64,000 nucleotides of DNA from Dasania marina DSM 21967 (GTDB taxonomy: Bacteria > Pseudomonadota > Gammaproteobacteria > Pseudomonadales > Dasaniaceae), in the NCBI RefSeq assembly GCF_000373485.1, contig NZ_KB891585.1:609861-673860 (forward strand). Reading direction: 5' to 3'. Every line of letters begins with the position of its first letter. Position 1 is the first letter of the stretch. The position numbers were made by a program, and so were the translations under genes. The notes beneath the pieces were generated by a model. That model did not search any database. It had not been told where the DNA came from and saw only the letters and a program-made list of their open reading frames with translations. Below, in pieces: positions 55,531 to 64,000 of the stretch.

Positions 55531-55691
55531 TCACCACTATAAATCGACGCTATAGCGCCGCGGTGCATAAGCAACGATTATAGGGCGGTTTTTCAACGAA
55601 AGATTCGGTAACGCGCCAGCATTTCAACTACCTATTTCCCTTTTATTGCCTACCATTAACTAAGATTCCAACACTTAACACAGGTATACTC

Positions 55692-56879
55692 ATGACTACC
55701 GGCCTAACTTTTAGCAAATCAATACAACGCCTATCACAACGCAGCTCCAATGTATGGGATATACATGATAAAGCCTGTGCTCGATTAGATGCCGGCGAAG
55801 ACATACACCTGCTATCGGTGGGCGACCCAGATCTAGCCACTCTAGACAGCACCATTAATCACACCATAGAGAGCCTCAAAAAAGGCCGCACCCACTACTC
55901 ACCCGGTGCCGGTGAAGCCGAGCTGCTCAAGACCATAGCCGACATAGAGGCCCGTGCCTCACAAAAGCCCTGCAGCCCCGATGAGGTACTAATCTACCCC
56001 GGCGCTACCCATGCTATTTACTCGGTGATGGCCTGTTTATTAGACGATGGTGATGAGATAGTCGTACCCGAGCCTATGTACATAGGCTACCACGGTATTT
56101 TTGATGCCATAGGTGCGAAAGTGGTTAGCGTACCGCTAGAAGTACACGATAACTTCAACCTCGATGCCGACGCGGTAAAAGCTGCCATTAGCGACAACAC
56201 CAAAGTGCTGTTTTTAAACACCCCAGGTAACCCCGCAGGTAATATGATCGCCCCCGAAGTGCTGGCTGATTTAGCCCAGTACTGCCTAGAGCGTAATATC
56301 TGGCTGGTATGCGATGAAGTGTACTCCATGATTACCTACGATAAGCGCCACACCTCTATACGTCGCGCTGCCGCCTCGCTGGATAACATCATTGTTATTG
56401 ATGGCCTTTCCAAGTCCCATGCCATGACTGGCTGGCGCCTAGGCTGGAGTGTTGCCCCCGCCGCCGTCACCGAAAAGCTATTGCAATTTAGCTCATCGAT
56501 TGTTTTTGGTTGCTGCCAATTTATTCAAGACGCCGCCACCTTCGCGCTGAAAAACGACGAAGAGTATATGAACAGCATGCGCGAAGAATACAAAACCCGC
56601 CGCGACTACGCCTATAAGCGCTTAAAAACCATGCCCGGTCTTAAATGCCAAGCGCCACAGGGCGGTATGTTTTTAATGGTCGATATCACCGATATCGCCG
56701 CCGACGGTTTTGCCTTTGCCAGCGACCTGCTAGACAAGCAAGGGGTATCAGTGTTGCCCGGTGAAGGCTTTGGCCCGTCTACCAAAGGCTTTGTCAGAAT
56801 CTCGCTCACCCTAGGGATCGGTGAGCTGGAAAAAGCGCTGGATAAAGTGCAGCGATACACGCAATCGCTTAGTGCATAA
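55692..56879 (+). CDS. aruH: Arginine:pyruvate transaminase-like aminotransferase
   Basis: The 395-residue class I/II aminotransferase has LLSVGDPDLAT near the N terminus, NTPGNPAGNMI, and the PLP lysine in IDGLSKSHAMTGWRLGWSV (about residue 243). WDIHDKA and the SKSHAMTGWR/SVLPGEGFGPS segments match P. aeruginosa AruH, which moves the amino group of arginine to pyruvate to make 2-ketoarginine. An aruI-like gene is its convergent neighbour, which supports this. Other PLP transaminases of this type remain possible. Confidence 0.82.
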   Translation: MTTGLTFSKSIQRLSQRSSNVWDIHDKACARLDAGEDIHLLSVGDPDLATLDSTINHTIESLKKGRTHYSPGAGEAELLKTIADIEARASQKPCSPDEVLIYPGATHAIYSVMACLLDDGDEIVVPEPMYIGYHGIFDAIGAKVVSVPLEVHDNFNLDADAVKAAISDNTKVLFLNTPGNPAGNMIAPEVLADLAQYCLERNIWLVCDEVYSMITYDKRHTSIRRAAASLDNIIVIDGLSKSHAMTGWRLGWSVAPAAVTEKLLQFSSSIVFGCCQFIQDAATFALKNDEEYMNSMREEYKTRRDYAYKRLKTMPGLKCQAPQGGMFLMVDITDIAADGFAFASDLLDKQGVSVLPGEGFGPSTKGFVRISLTLGIGELEKALDKVQRYTQSLSA

Positions 56880-57250
56880 CACCCTAGCGGTCGAACATTT
56901 TTGACTGATCAGATATTTTTGTGCCCAGCAAGACCTTTTAATCTTGCTGAGCACAAAGAAATTAATCAGCCATCATTTGATGCGCTATAAAACTTTACGT
57001 TTGACCCGTCGGTCTCAACCCGCCCATGCAAATGAAAGTAACACGCCCAGCAAGGCGGAAAGGCAGAAGCCGCCATATTTAAAAAACAATTAAGAAAATT
57101 AAAACACCGAGTACCGGGTTAATCCCAGCGCGACCCAAATTAGCTGTGGAGCTATCCCTCCTAAGCCTTTTACCAAATACCCACTAAACGAATTGCTATG
57201 GCTAGTCGATAACGACTAGCCATTTAGTTTCAGGCTTTAATCCCAATAGC
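56880..57250. other. Convergent intergenic region between aruH and aruI with two hairpins
   Basis: The 371 bases contain two inverted repeats: a 16-bp stem with one mismatch, TTTGTGCCCAGCAAGA / TCTTGCTGAGCACAAA (about 56927-56957), and a perfect 11-bp stem ATGGCTAGTCG / CGACTAGCCAT (57198-57208 with 57213-57223). Both lie where terminators for the two converging genes are expected; neither has a clean T run. No gene is recognisable between them. Confidence 0.55.
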
Positions 57251-58852
57251 TCAGGCATAGCCATCGACAAACTGCGCCTGTGGCAATTCTATTAGCGTAG
57301 GTTTGTTACGCTGGTTGGCAGCCACTAGCTCTTCATGTAACTCGGCATGGCTATTAACTTGGCGAGTTTCACAACCAAAAGCCTTACCTATACCAATAAA
57401 GTCTGGGGTATAGATATTAACGCCTATTTGCTCAATATTGCCGTCTTCCATAAAGCGTTTTATTTCGCCGTAGCCGTTGTTATTCCAGATTAAAAAGATC
57501 ACCGGCACTTCGGCCTCTACCGCACTGGCTAATTCACCTATAGTAAACTGAGAAGCACCATCACCAATTAATGCCACTACCGGTAACTCAGGCTTAGCCA
57601 ACTTTGCGCCTATAGCTGCAGGTATGCCGTAACCTAAAGTGCCGAAGCCACTGGCTGAATGAAAGTAACGCCTAGCGTGTTCAGTTTCATAACTCACCCA
57701 AGCATAATACGTAGGCTGGGTAGAGTCGCCGGCTATCACCACCTCGGGTAAGGCATCGCGTACGGTGTCAAAAAAGGCTGCATACTGCTCGTTGCGCACG
57801 CTAAACACGGCTTCTTTTAACGCTGCCGCCCTAGCTACACCTGCCGCTTTATCGGCAGCTACCTCTAGCAATTGGCTATTGATGGCCTCTACCGCAAATT
57901 TGGCATCACTTAAAATTGCCACCTGGGCTTTAACATTGCGGGTTAATTGGCTGGCATCGATATCCACCCGTATTAAGGCGCCGCCTATGGTGATGTCACC
58001 CAAAAAGAAAAAGTCATAATCGGTTTCGCCAAACTCTGTGCCCACCGCCAATACCACATCGGCTTCGCTAAACTCTTTGCGTATGGCCTCCCAAGAGCCA
58101 GAGCCGCCCACCGCTAGCGGGTGGCTATAAGGCACTATGCCTTTGGCATTCACGGTATTCACCACTGGCGCACCTAATTTCTCTGCTAAGGCGATAATCT
58201 CTGGCCCGGCATTAGCCGCACCACCACCCAAGGCAATTAAGGGGCGCTGGGCTTTCGCTAATAACGCTACTGCGCGAGCAACCGAGCGTGGCGCAGGTGC
58301 AGGCGGCTCGGGTAAATCAAATAGGGTTTGATCAATATGATCGGCAGGCGAGGTGATGACATCAATGGGAATTTCTATGTGTACCGGGCCGGGGCGTTCG
58401 CTGTTAAACACGGTGAAAGCTCTGGCCAATACTTTCGGTAATTCATCGGCGCGCAATAAGGTGTGGCTAAATACCGAGACGCCGCTCATTACATTGCGTT
58501 GGTTGGGCATTTCATGCAAACGGCCCTCGCCCATACCTAGCTCATAGGTGCGGTTAACCGAGGAAATCACCAACATAGGTATAGAGTCGGCTAGCGCCTG
58601 GCCCATGGCAGTAGCTATATTAGTCATACCGGGACCGGTGATAATCAAACACACACCGGGCTTGCCGCTAACACGGGCATAACCGTCAGCCATAAAACCT
58701 GCACCCTGCTCGTGGCGCGGGGTGATGTGTTTAATATGGGTGTCGGGCAGGCCGCGGTATAACTCCACAGTATGCACACCGGGAATACCAAAGACGGTAT
58801 CCACACCGTAGTTTTCTAAAATTTTAACCAGTACTTCACCGCAGGTTGCCAT
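57251..58852 (-). CDS. aruI: 2-ketoarginine (5-guanidino-2-oxopentanoate) decarboxylase-like TPP enzyme
   Basis: The 533-residue thiamine pyrophosphate enzyme has the catalytic Glu region FGIPGVHTVELYRG and HEQGAGFMADGYARVSG, and the TPP motif GDGASQFTIGEL...NNNGYGE. The FGIPGVHTVELYRGL start and NRTYELGMGEGRLHE closely match P. aeruginosa AruI, which decarboxylates 2-ketoarginine to 4-guanidinobutyraldehyde. ATG 58852 follows GGAG; a longer frame (58879) is less likely. It runs convergent to aruH, not in one operon as in P. aeruginosa. Confidence 0.85.
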   Translation of the reverse strand: MATCGEVLVKILENYGVDTVFGIPGVHTVELYRGLPDTHIKHITPRHEQGAGFMADGYARVSGKPGVCLIITGPGMTNIATAMGQALADSIPMLVISSVNRTYELGMGEGRLHEMPNQRNVMSGVSVFSHTLLRADELPKVLARAFTVFNSERPGPVHIEIPIDVITSPADHIDQTLFDLPEPPAPAPRSVARAVALLAKAQRPLIALGGGAANAGPEIIALAEKLGAPVVNTVNAKGIVPYSHPLAVGGSGSWEAIRKEFSEADVVLAVGTEFGETDYDFFFLGDITIGGALIRVDIDASQLTRNVKAQVAILSDAKFAVEAINSQLLEVAADKAAGVARAAALKEAVFSVRNEQYAAFFDTVRDALPEVVIAGDSTQPTYYAWVSYETEHARRYFHSASGFGTLGYGIPAAIGAKLAKPELPVVALIGDGASQFTIGELASAVEAEVPVIFLIWNNNGYGEIKRFMEDGNIEQIGVNIYTPDFIGIGKAFGCETRQVNSHAELHEELVAANQRNKPTLIELPQAQFVDGYA

Positions 58853-59034
58853 AATTGTCTCCGCCACATAAACACACAATAAAACAGGATATACGCTATC
58901 AAAACACGCTGTTGTTACACATGTTGCTACACATTAGCCCCTGAGGGAGAAGTGTACAACGCCAGCCGCTTTTGATAACGCTTTGATAGTTTTAAAGTTT
59001 ACCGTTTTGTAGACAAATTATTCGCTGATTACAG

Positions 59035-59077
59035 CGGTTTTTATGGCATACAATGCATTCTTAGCGCATAAAAACCG
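59035..59077 (-). promoter_or_regulatory. Candidate operator: perfect 11-base inverted repeat
   Basis: CGGTTTTTATG (59035-59045) and CATAAAAACCG (59067-59077) are perfect inverses, 21 bases apart, with 32 bases between their starts, about three helical turns. It lies 183-225 bases upstream of aruI, in the only gap where its promoter could be, and just beyond the end of the decayed decarboxylase. Confidence 0.45.
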
Positions 59078-59096
59078 TGTTTTCAGTACTGCGGCT

Positions 59097-59910
59097 TTAT
59101 GACTGGCTAGTCTGCAACTGTTTAACAGCCGCTATATGGCCATCCCTAATTAACAACTTAGGCTTGGCTATAGCATTAAACTCTGATGCCATTACCGTGG
59201 TATACGCCCCCAGACAAGGCCCCACCACATCATCGACAGCCAGTTTAGGCAATATAACGTTTTCATAAATAACGTCCACGCTATCACAGGTAGGCCCCGC
59301 CAATACCGTATTGCACTGCGGCGCCGCATCGCCAAACACCTGTAGCGGATAGCGATTACCCGAATAAAACGCACCGCTAAACGAACCATAGACGCCGTCA
59401 TCCAAAAAATACCATTGCGCTTTTTCCGCAGCTGCCGCACCCATAATCGTCGCTACCGAATAAAAACACGGCGCCGATAAGCAGCGACCCGGCTCGGCAA
59501 TAACTCAACCTTATCCGCATAGGCGGCAAACTTATCCAGTTCCTCAACACAATCCACCACAAAGGTGTTGCAATCAAAGTCTAAGGCGCACGCATGTCGG
59601 CATCTTTTTTAAAGGGATGGGTATGGATCAATTGCTTGGGACGATGTTCTAGCTGCTGCAAAATATCAATTTCACCATTGGTTGCGATATCTATACCCGC
59701 CCCCTCTGCAATTAACACCTCTAAAAAAGCGGGCTCACACTGCGACTTCATCGCATAGTACAGCTCAACACTAGGCAGGGCCTCGCATAGCTCCCTATAA
59801 CGTGAACGCACCTTATCTCTATCTAAGAGTAATAGCGGCGAGCCATGCGCTTTAGTCATAGCCTGATAATACTCACCTAGCTGCGCGGGCAGAATCTCTA
59901 TAATCGACAC
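59097..59910 (-). pseudogene. Type III PLP-dependent ornithine/lysine decarboxylase, broken
   Basis: The N-terminal part (GTG 59910) has LDRDKVRSRY and YYAMKSQCEPAFLEVLIAEG, with the PLP lysine in AMKS. The C-terminal part (59097-59444 and just upstream) has EPGRCLSAPCF and GPTCDSVDVIYENVILP, including the catalytic Cys and Asp. Near 59590 a one-base deletion shifts the frame between DADMRA and LDFDCNT, and around 59490 about 130 residues of the barrel are missing between DKVELLP and EPGRC, again out of frame. The gene once encoded a basic amino acid or diaminopimelate decarboxylase and cannot now make an active enzyme. Confidence 0.85.
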
Positions 59911-60162
59911 GGGCTTATACTTTCAATAAAACGTAGTAAAAACAGCAAACAAAGACATTTTTGGCTTGCTAAAGTCATGCATATTCCTTTAACGTAAACC
60001 ACGATAAACGCCTAACACAGCGCTAATAATACGAGCCTTTAGCGCCACAAACTGTCGGCAATCACCGTGAAAACGTCGCCATTAGCCTGCGTTTTACTTT
60101 AACAAAAAAATGAAAACTAAAGTTAATAACTTAACATTGAAAATTGAAAATCGAGAGCGCTC

Positions 60163-60538
60163 GTGGATAAATTTGATCAACTTATTTGTTGTCGCCCTGC
60201 GCAAAGATACCAGGCAATCGGTATCAGATATTGCCGACAGCATTAGTCATTCCCGCTCGGCGGTATCAGAAAAAATAAAAAGGCTGAAACTAGCGGCGTT
60301 ATACGCGGCTATCAAGCCATACTGGGGAAGCTGCAGTGAGATTATCGATATCTTTAAACGCATACCCGAAGTGCAATCCTGCCACGGTATCTCAGGGGAT
60401 ATAGATTTATTGGTATATCTATGTGCCGAACCCATGGATAGCTTGCAGCACATTAGAGAGCACATCGCTAGCCAAGAAAGCATTGTCAAAGTCAAAACCC
60501 ATATAGTACTAAGCGAATGGGTTAACCACCTAGCCTAG
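60163..60538 (+). pseudogene. Lrp/AsnC-family regulator, frameshifted and shortened
   Basis: A helix-turn-helix start (LRKDTRQSVSDIADSI, SRSAVSEKIKRLK) and an effector domain (IPEVQSCHGISGDIDLLVYL, VKVKTHIVLSEW) mark an Lrp-type regulator. Two faults are visible. The expected start GTG 60163 reads VDKFDQLI and loses frame because of one extra T (near 60186), after which VVALRKD continues in the next frame; and about 20 residues are missing between the helix-turn-helix and LYAAIKPYWG. A longer frame from ATG 60110 reads through but gives an abnormal N terminus (NLTLKIENRERSW). It probably controlled the adjacent decarboxylase or aru genes. Confidence 0.65.
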
Positions 60539-61016
60539 CGGCTAGGCTTATCATTATGTGGTCATTATCCAGGCGACATGCGGGAACGGTGCGACCATCT
60601 TTTTTAAACACCATTAGCAATACGTTAATAAGCATCGCCGATAAAAAAGAATCACCGGCAGGGATAGTGGTAAGGCGTATTGCACCGTCACTTGATGCAA
60701 AGGCGACTAATATACCTAATAGCCAGGATGATATTGCCGGCCATGAGAGAGCGGGAACTGAGTCACAGTAATGCTGGTGATTATGTCGCTCTTTAGCCAC
60801 TAAAAAACGCATAATCTAGCCTATTAGCAACAAGCCTCACAGCCCGGATAATAATCTGATTATTAAAGCCAGCAAGGCTTTAGTGGTGTAATAACTGCTT
60901 TTTAGTGCCGCTAATTCTTGCTGCAGCAACTCTAGATCGAAATACTGCTCTATAATTAAACCGGGACCGTCACGTTTATACCCACAAAGCCAAACCAGTG
61001 GAGAGTAACTACCCTA
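60539..61016. other. Intergenic region with no gene I can support
   Basis: Two overlapping frames (60556-60771 plus, 60522-60812 minus) are open but resemble nothing that I recognise. A minus-strand open stretch without a start (60837-61013, 59 codons, reading ...GLIIEQYFDLELLQQELAAL...) has protein-like composition and may be a gene fragment. A weak hairpin AAAGCC/GGCTTT lies at 60865-60881. The promoter of the next gene should be near 60940, and its ribosome binding site GGAGAG is at 61000-61005. Confidence 0.4.
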
Positions 61017-61826
61017 ATGCCCTTGCATAGACTGCTAAAAGTATTACTGATAGGGCTATTACCCAGTATCAGCTATGCAGCACACAGTAACGGCGAAAAT
61101 CATCACCAAACCCTCTATGTTGTTGCTAAGGAGTGGCTAGGCTACACCGAAAAAAATGGCCATGGCTTATACTTCAATCTAATCAAACGTATTTACGAAA
61201 CCGAAGGTTATACGGTAAAAACCCAAATCATGCCTTTTAAGCGTGCCATCGGTTACATTAATTTAGCTAAGGCCGACATATTGTTAGCAGACGATGATTT
61301 GCAATATCTCGCCAAATTAAACACCTATCAAATAGAAAAAATCCTACAACCTTTATACCCGCTCAATAACGCACTAATAACCGCGGTCTACCCTAAAGCT
61401 ACAGGCCTTAACTGGCCAAGCATACGCAGCAATAGTAAGCTTGCACTGGCCTGGATCAACGGTTACGGGTACGGCCAAACACTAGCACTGCCCCACCAAA
61501 AGGTTTCTTTCCTCAATAGCACACAACAAGGCTTAAAATTATTACATTCCGGCAGAATAGACTGCCTTATTGATGACCTTACAGACTTAGAAATAAGTAC
61601 TAAACGCATGAATCTAAATATGGATGGCTATCGCTTTGATGTTATCAGCCACAGACATCTATACCCTATTTTTAGCAATACACCGCGCGGTATAAAACTC
61701 ATGCAAGTTTACGAAAAGACTATGGAAACCATGATAGAAAGTGGTGAAATTTTTGAACTCTACAAAACCTATAGGCTCAACTACCACAACATTTTAAGCA
61801 CTAGTTCTGCTGGCCATGAACATTAA
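61017..61826 (+). CDS. Family 3 periplasmic solute-binding protein
   Basis: The 269-residue protein has a signal peptide (about residues 1-21), then the SBP_bac_3 pattern LYVVAKEWLGYTEKNGHGLYFNLIKRI, ADILLADD and the late MQVYEKTMETMIESGEIFELY. It would bind a small ligand in the periplasm; no ABC permease gene is near, so it could be an orphan receptor. The C terminus resembles the remnant at 5703-5864 in family but not closely. Confidence 0.75.
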   Translation: MPLHRLLKVLLIGLLPSISYAAHSNGENHHQTLYVVAKEWLGYTEKNGHGLYFNLIKRIYETEGYTVKTQIMPFKRAIGYINLAKADILLADDDLQYLAKLNTYQIEKILQPLYPLNNALITAVYPKATGLNWPSIRSNSKLALAWINGYGYGQTLALPHQKVSFLNSTQQGLKLLHSGRIDCLIDDLTDLEISTKRMNLNMDGYRFDVISHRHLYPIFSNTPRGIKLMQVYEKTMETMIESGEIFELYKTYRLNYHNILSTSSAGHEH

Positions 61827-61952
61827 AGGTTAGAGATGCTATCTAAGCTGGTCCACGCCTAACAAAGCCTTATCGACTAAAATTAACTAAAAAACAGCTC
61901 AAAATAAGTAAAACAAAGCCACCACAGCTAATAGCCGCACAAAGTGACAGGC

Positions 61953-61987
61953 ATAAAAAAAACCCAACTTAAAAAAGCTGGGTTTTT
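61953..61987 (-). terminator. tRNA-Asn terminator
   Basis: AAACCCAACTT / AAGCTGGGTTT (one mismatch) with an A/T loop; the minus strand ends in eight T. It lies eight bases beyond the tRNA-Asn CCA end. Confidence 0.85.
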
Positions 61988-61992
61988 CTATT

Positions 61993-62067
61993 TGGCTCCG
62001 ACGGTTGGGATCGAACCAACGACCAATTGATTAACAGTCAACTGCTCTACCGCTGAGCTACGTCGGA
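61993..62067 (-). tRNA. tRNA-Asn (anticodon GTT)
   Basis: A 75-base cloverleaf with encoded CCA (61993-61995) and discriminator G. The acceptor stem is TCCGACG, the anticodon loop CTGTTAA, and the T arm has GGTTCGATCC. Confidence 0.97.
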
Positions 62068-62319
62068 ATAAACTGTGCCACCTTGATAACATTGATTAAC
62101 TCTGCAACAGAGTTAAGGGGCAAGCGACATCTCATGTCGTCAATGTGGCGCGAATATTAAAGCCCAACTCCGCAGTCGTCAACCTCTTTACCGAGAGTTT
62201 TTGGCTATTTCGCTAATAAAACGCATTTTCGTTTAATCATTAATCAAGTTTCAGGGTTTTACCTTTAGTATGCGGGCTAAGCTGGTGTAAAATCACGCAT
62301 TTATTCGCGGTAATTGTGT
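62068..62319. other. Divergent region between tRNA-Asn and uvrB
   Basis: Two short hairpins are present: AACTCTG/CAGAGTT (62098-62114) and CGACAT/ATGTCG (62125-62139). TAAAAT near 62289, with TTTAGT 18 bases upstream, is a plausible uvrB promoter. I see no LexA operator (CTG-N10-CAG). Confidence 0.4.
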
Positions 62320-64000
62320 ATGTCCAAAGCTTTTCAAGTAGTGTCTAAATACCAACCAGCGGGCGACCAACCCACCGCTATCAAAAGTTTGGTAAACGGC
62401 ATTAACGCGGGACTGCACAGCCAAACCCTACTGGGGGTAACCGGCTCGGGCAAAACATTCACCATTGCCAAAGTTATTGAACAAATACAGCGCCCCACCA
62501 TTATTATGGCCCCCAACAAAACCCTGGCGGCCCAGCTATATGGCGAGTTTAAGGAGTTTTTTCCCAATAATGCGGTGGAATACTTTGTTTCCTACTATGA
62601 CTACTATCAACCCGAGGCCTATGTCCCCTCCTCTGATACCTTTATAGATAAAGACTCCTCGATTAACGAGCATATAGAGCAAATGCGCTTATCGGCCACC
62701 AAGGCCCTGATTGAACGCAAAGATACGATAGTAGTATCCACCGTCTCGGCCATCTACGGCTTGGGCGACCCCGAGCAATACTTCAAGATGGTGATGCACC
62801 TAGACCGCGGCGACCAAATAGACCAACGCGCCGTGCTCAGGCGCCTAGCCGAGCTGCAATACACCCGCAACGATATAGACTTTACTCGCGGCACCTATCG
62901 AGTGAGGGGCGACGTGATAGACGTGTTCCCCGCCGATGAGGAGGCCCAAGCCGTGCGCCTAGACCTGTTTGACGATGAACTAGACAATATCTCCATTTTT
63001 GACCCGCTCACCGGCGAAGTTTTCCAAAAAGTCCCGCGCATCACGATTTACCCCAAAAGCCACTATGTGACCGAGCGCAGCACCCTGATCAACGCCTTGG
63101 ACGCCATAGAGCTAGAACTTAAAGAGCGGCTGCTACAACTACGCAACAATAACAAGTTAGTTGAGGCCCAGCGCTTAGAACAGCGCACCCGCTACGACTT
63201 GGAGATGATACGCGAGCTGGGCTACTGCAACGGCATAGAAAACTATTCCCGCTACCTCTCTGGCCGTAAATCCGGGGAAGCGCCCCCGACCCTGTTTGAC
63301 TACCTGCCCGATGACGCATTAGTCGTGGTGGACGAATCCCATGTTGGCGTGCCGCAACTAGGCGGCATGTACAAGGGCGACCGCTCGCGCAAGGAAACCC
63401 TAGTGGAATACGGCTTTAGGCTACCCTCGGCGCTGGACAACCGCCCCATGCGCTTTGACGAGTGGGAACGGAAAGTACCGCAGCTAGTCTTTGTCTCCGC
63501 CACACCCGGTAAATACGAAGCCGAACACGCCGACAATATCGCCGAGCAAGTCGTGAGGCCCACCGGCCTGCTAGACCCCGTTATAGAAGTACGCCCCGCC
63601 GGCACGCAGGTAGATGACGTATTGTCAGAGATACACAAGCGCGTAGCCGTGCAAGAACGGGTATTAATCACCACCCTCACCAAGCGTATGTCAGAGGACC
63701 TTACCGACTACCTCAGCGACCATGGTGTTAAAGTGCGCTACCTGCACTCCGATATAGACACCATCGAACGGGTAGAAATTATTCGCGACCTGCGCTTAGG
63801 TGTATTTGATGTACTGGTAGGTATCAACTTATTGCGCGAAGGCTTGGATATGCCGGAAGTGTCACTGGTGGCCATACTCGACGCCGACAAAGAAGGCTTC
63901 CTGCGCTCCGACCGCTCACTGATACAAACCATAGGCCGCGCCGCCCGTAACCTCAACGGCAGGGCCATACTCTACGGCGACAAAATCACCGGCTCCATGG
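62320..64000 (+). CDS. uvrB: UvrABC system protein B, 3' end outside the window
   Basis: UvrB is the helicase-like damage-recognition subunit of nucleotide excision repair. The first 560 codons are present: start [18 protein letters not shown], Walker [13 protein letters not shown] (about residues 39-50), the beta-hairpin region [14 protein letters not shown] that inserts at lesions, [16 protein letters not shown], and helicase motifs V/VI near the edge ([31 protein letters not shown]). ATG 62320 is the standard start. The missing part is the C-terminal ~110 residues, including the UVR domain. Confidence 0.98.
   Translation, partial: MSKAFQVVSKYQPAGDQPTAIKSLVNGINAGLHSQTLLGVTGSGKTFTIAKVIEQIQRPTIIMAPNKTLAAQLYGEFKEFFPNNAVEYFVSYYDYYQPEAYVPSSDTFIDKDSSINEHIEQMRLSATKALIERKDTIVVSTVSAIYGLGDPEQYFKMVMHLDRGDQIDQRAVLRRLAELQYTRNDIDFTRGTYRVRGDVIDVFPADEEAQAVRLDLFDDELDNISIFDPLTGEVFQKVPRITIYPKSHYVTERSTLINALDAIELELKERLLQLRNNNKLVEAQRLEQRTRYDLEMIRELGYCNGIENYSRYLSGRKSGEAPPTLFDYLPDDALVVVDESHVGVPQLGGMYKGDRSRKETLVEYGFRLPSALDNRPMRFDEWERKVPQLVFVSATPGKYEAEHADNIAEQVVRPTGLLDPVIEVRPAGTQVDDVLSEIHKRVAVQERVLITTLTKRMSEDLTDYLSDHGVKVRYLHSDIDTIERVEIIRDLRLGVFDVLVGINLLREGLDMPEVSLVAILDADKEGFLRSDRSLIQTIGRAARNLNGRAILYGDKITGSM

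Noticed and set aside
55692-56879. HisC (histidinol-phosphate aminotransferase)
   Set aside because: Same fold, and a hisC is expected near pheA in pseudomonads, but the motif SKSHAMTGWR and the aruI neighbour fit AruH better.
60522-60812. A 96-codon minus-strand frame overlapping a 71-codon plus-strand frame
   Set aside because: Neither resembles a family that I recognise, neither has a good ribosome binding site, and one starts inside the end of the Lrp remnant. Each may be an artefact of the other.
62068-62319. Possible SOS (LexA) operator upstream of uvrB
   Set aside because: The search for CTG-N10-CAG by eye found only CTCTGCAACAGAG, which is too short; uvrB need not be SOS-regulated in this group.

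Overview
The window looks like a stretch of chromosome from a free-living, probably marine gammaproteobacterium of the Cellvibrionales/Pseudomonas side of the class. I infer this from protein similarity that I recognise by eye and from gene order: gyrA-serC-pheA-tyrA-aroA-cmk-rpsA-ihfB-lapAB-pyrF, mtaD-ubiG-mupP-yciK, and pepN-DUF2797-DUF1315-rhomboid-nadK are pseudomonad-type neighbourhoods. No species assignment is possible from the sequence alone.

Layout. 1-10 kb: a GNAT acetyltransferase, lysS and prfB (with the classic programmed frameshift), a CBS protein paired with a SelD-type FAD oxidoreductase, then tmcA, a DHH phosphoesterase and a ComEA-like protein. 10-29 kb: a long minus-strand housekeeping block (pyrF, lapB, lapA, ihfB, rpsA, cmk, aroA ... 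tyrA, pheA, serC, gyrA). Between aroA and tyrA this block is interrupted by a plus-strand, translationally coupled four-gene operon (17352-21839) and a small REP-associated transposase element (21844-22643). 29-33.8 kb: plus-strand mtaD, ubiG, mupP, yciK and a diguanylate cyclase. 33.9-43.2 kb: a minus-strand run from a coiled-coil protein through an ACC-deaminase-like enzyme, a cyclic-nucleotide/rhodanese protein, nadK, rhomboid, DUF1315, DUF2797 and pepN. 43.5-43.9 kb: a tRNA Val-Asp-Val cluster. 44-52 kb: queD, a palindrome of DnaA boxes, a porin, lipid and redox enzymes, HD-GYP and PilZ proteins, and a FabY-type ketoacyl synthase. 52-62 kb: an accessory region with a GlxA-type regulator, solute-binding proteins, the arginine transaminase pair aruH/aruI and several decaying genes (TonB receptor, basic amino acid decarboxylase, Lrp regulator). 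The window ends with tRNA-Asn and the first 560 codons of uvrB.

The most interesting system is the 17352-21839 operon. It encodes a DUF3348 protein, a MotA/TolQ/ExbB-fold membrane protein with a coiled-coil tail of about 600 residues that contains tandem 51-residue repeats, a MotB-like protein (one membrane helix with an Asp, plus an OmpA peptidoglycan-binding domain), and a DUF2894 protein. The central pair has the architecture of the ZorA/ZorB ion-driven motor of Zorya anti-phage defence, but the partner genes differ from known Zorya effectors (no ZorC/D/E). It is a good candidate for an undescribed ion-driven envelope motor.

The 54-61 kb region shows gene loss around basic amino acid metabolism. 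aruH and aruI appear intact, while an adjacent PLP decarboxylase and an Lrp-type regulator both carry frameshifts or deletions.
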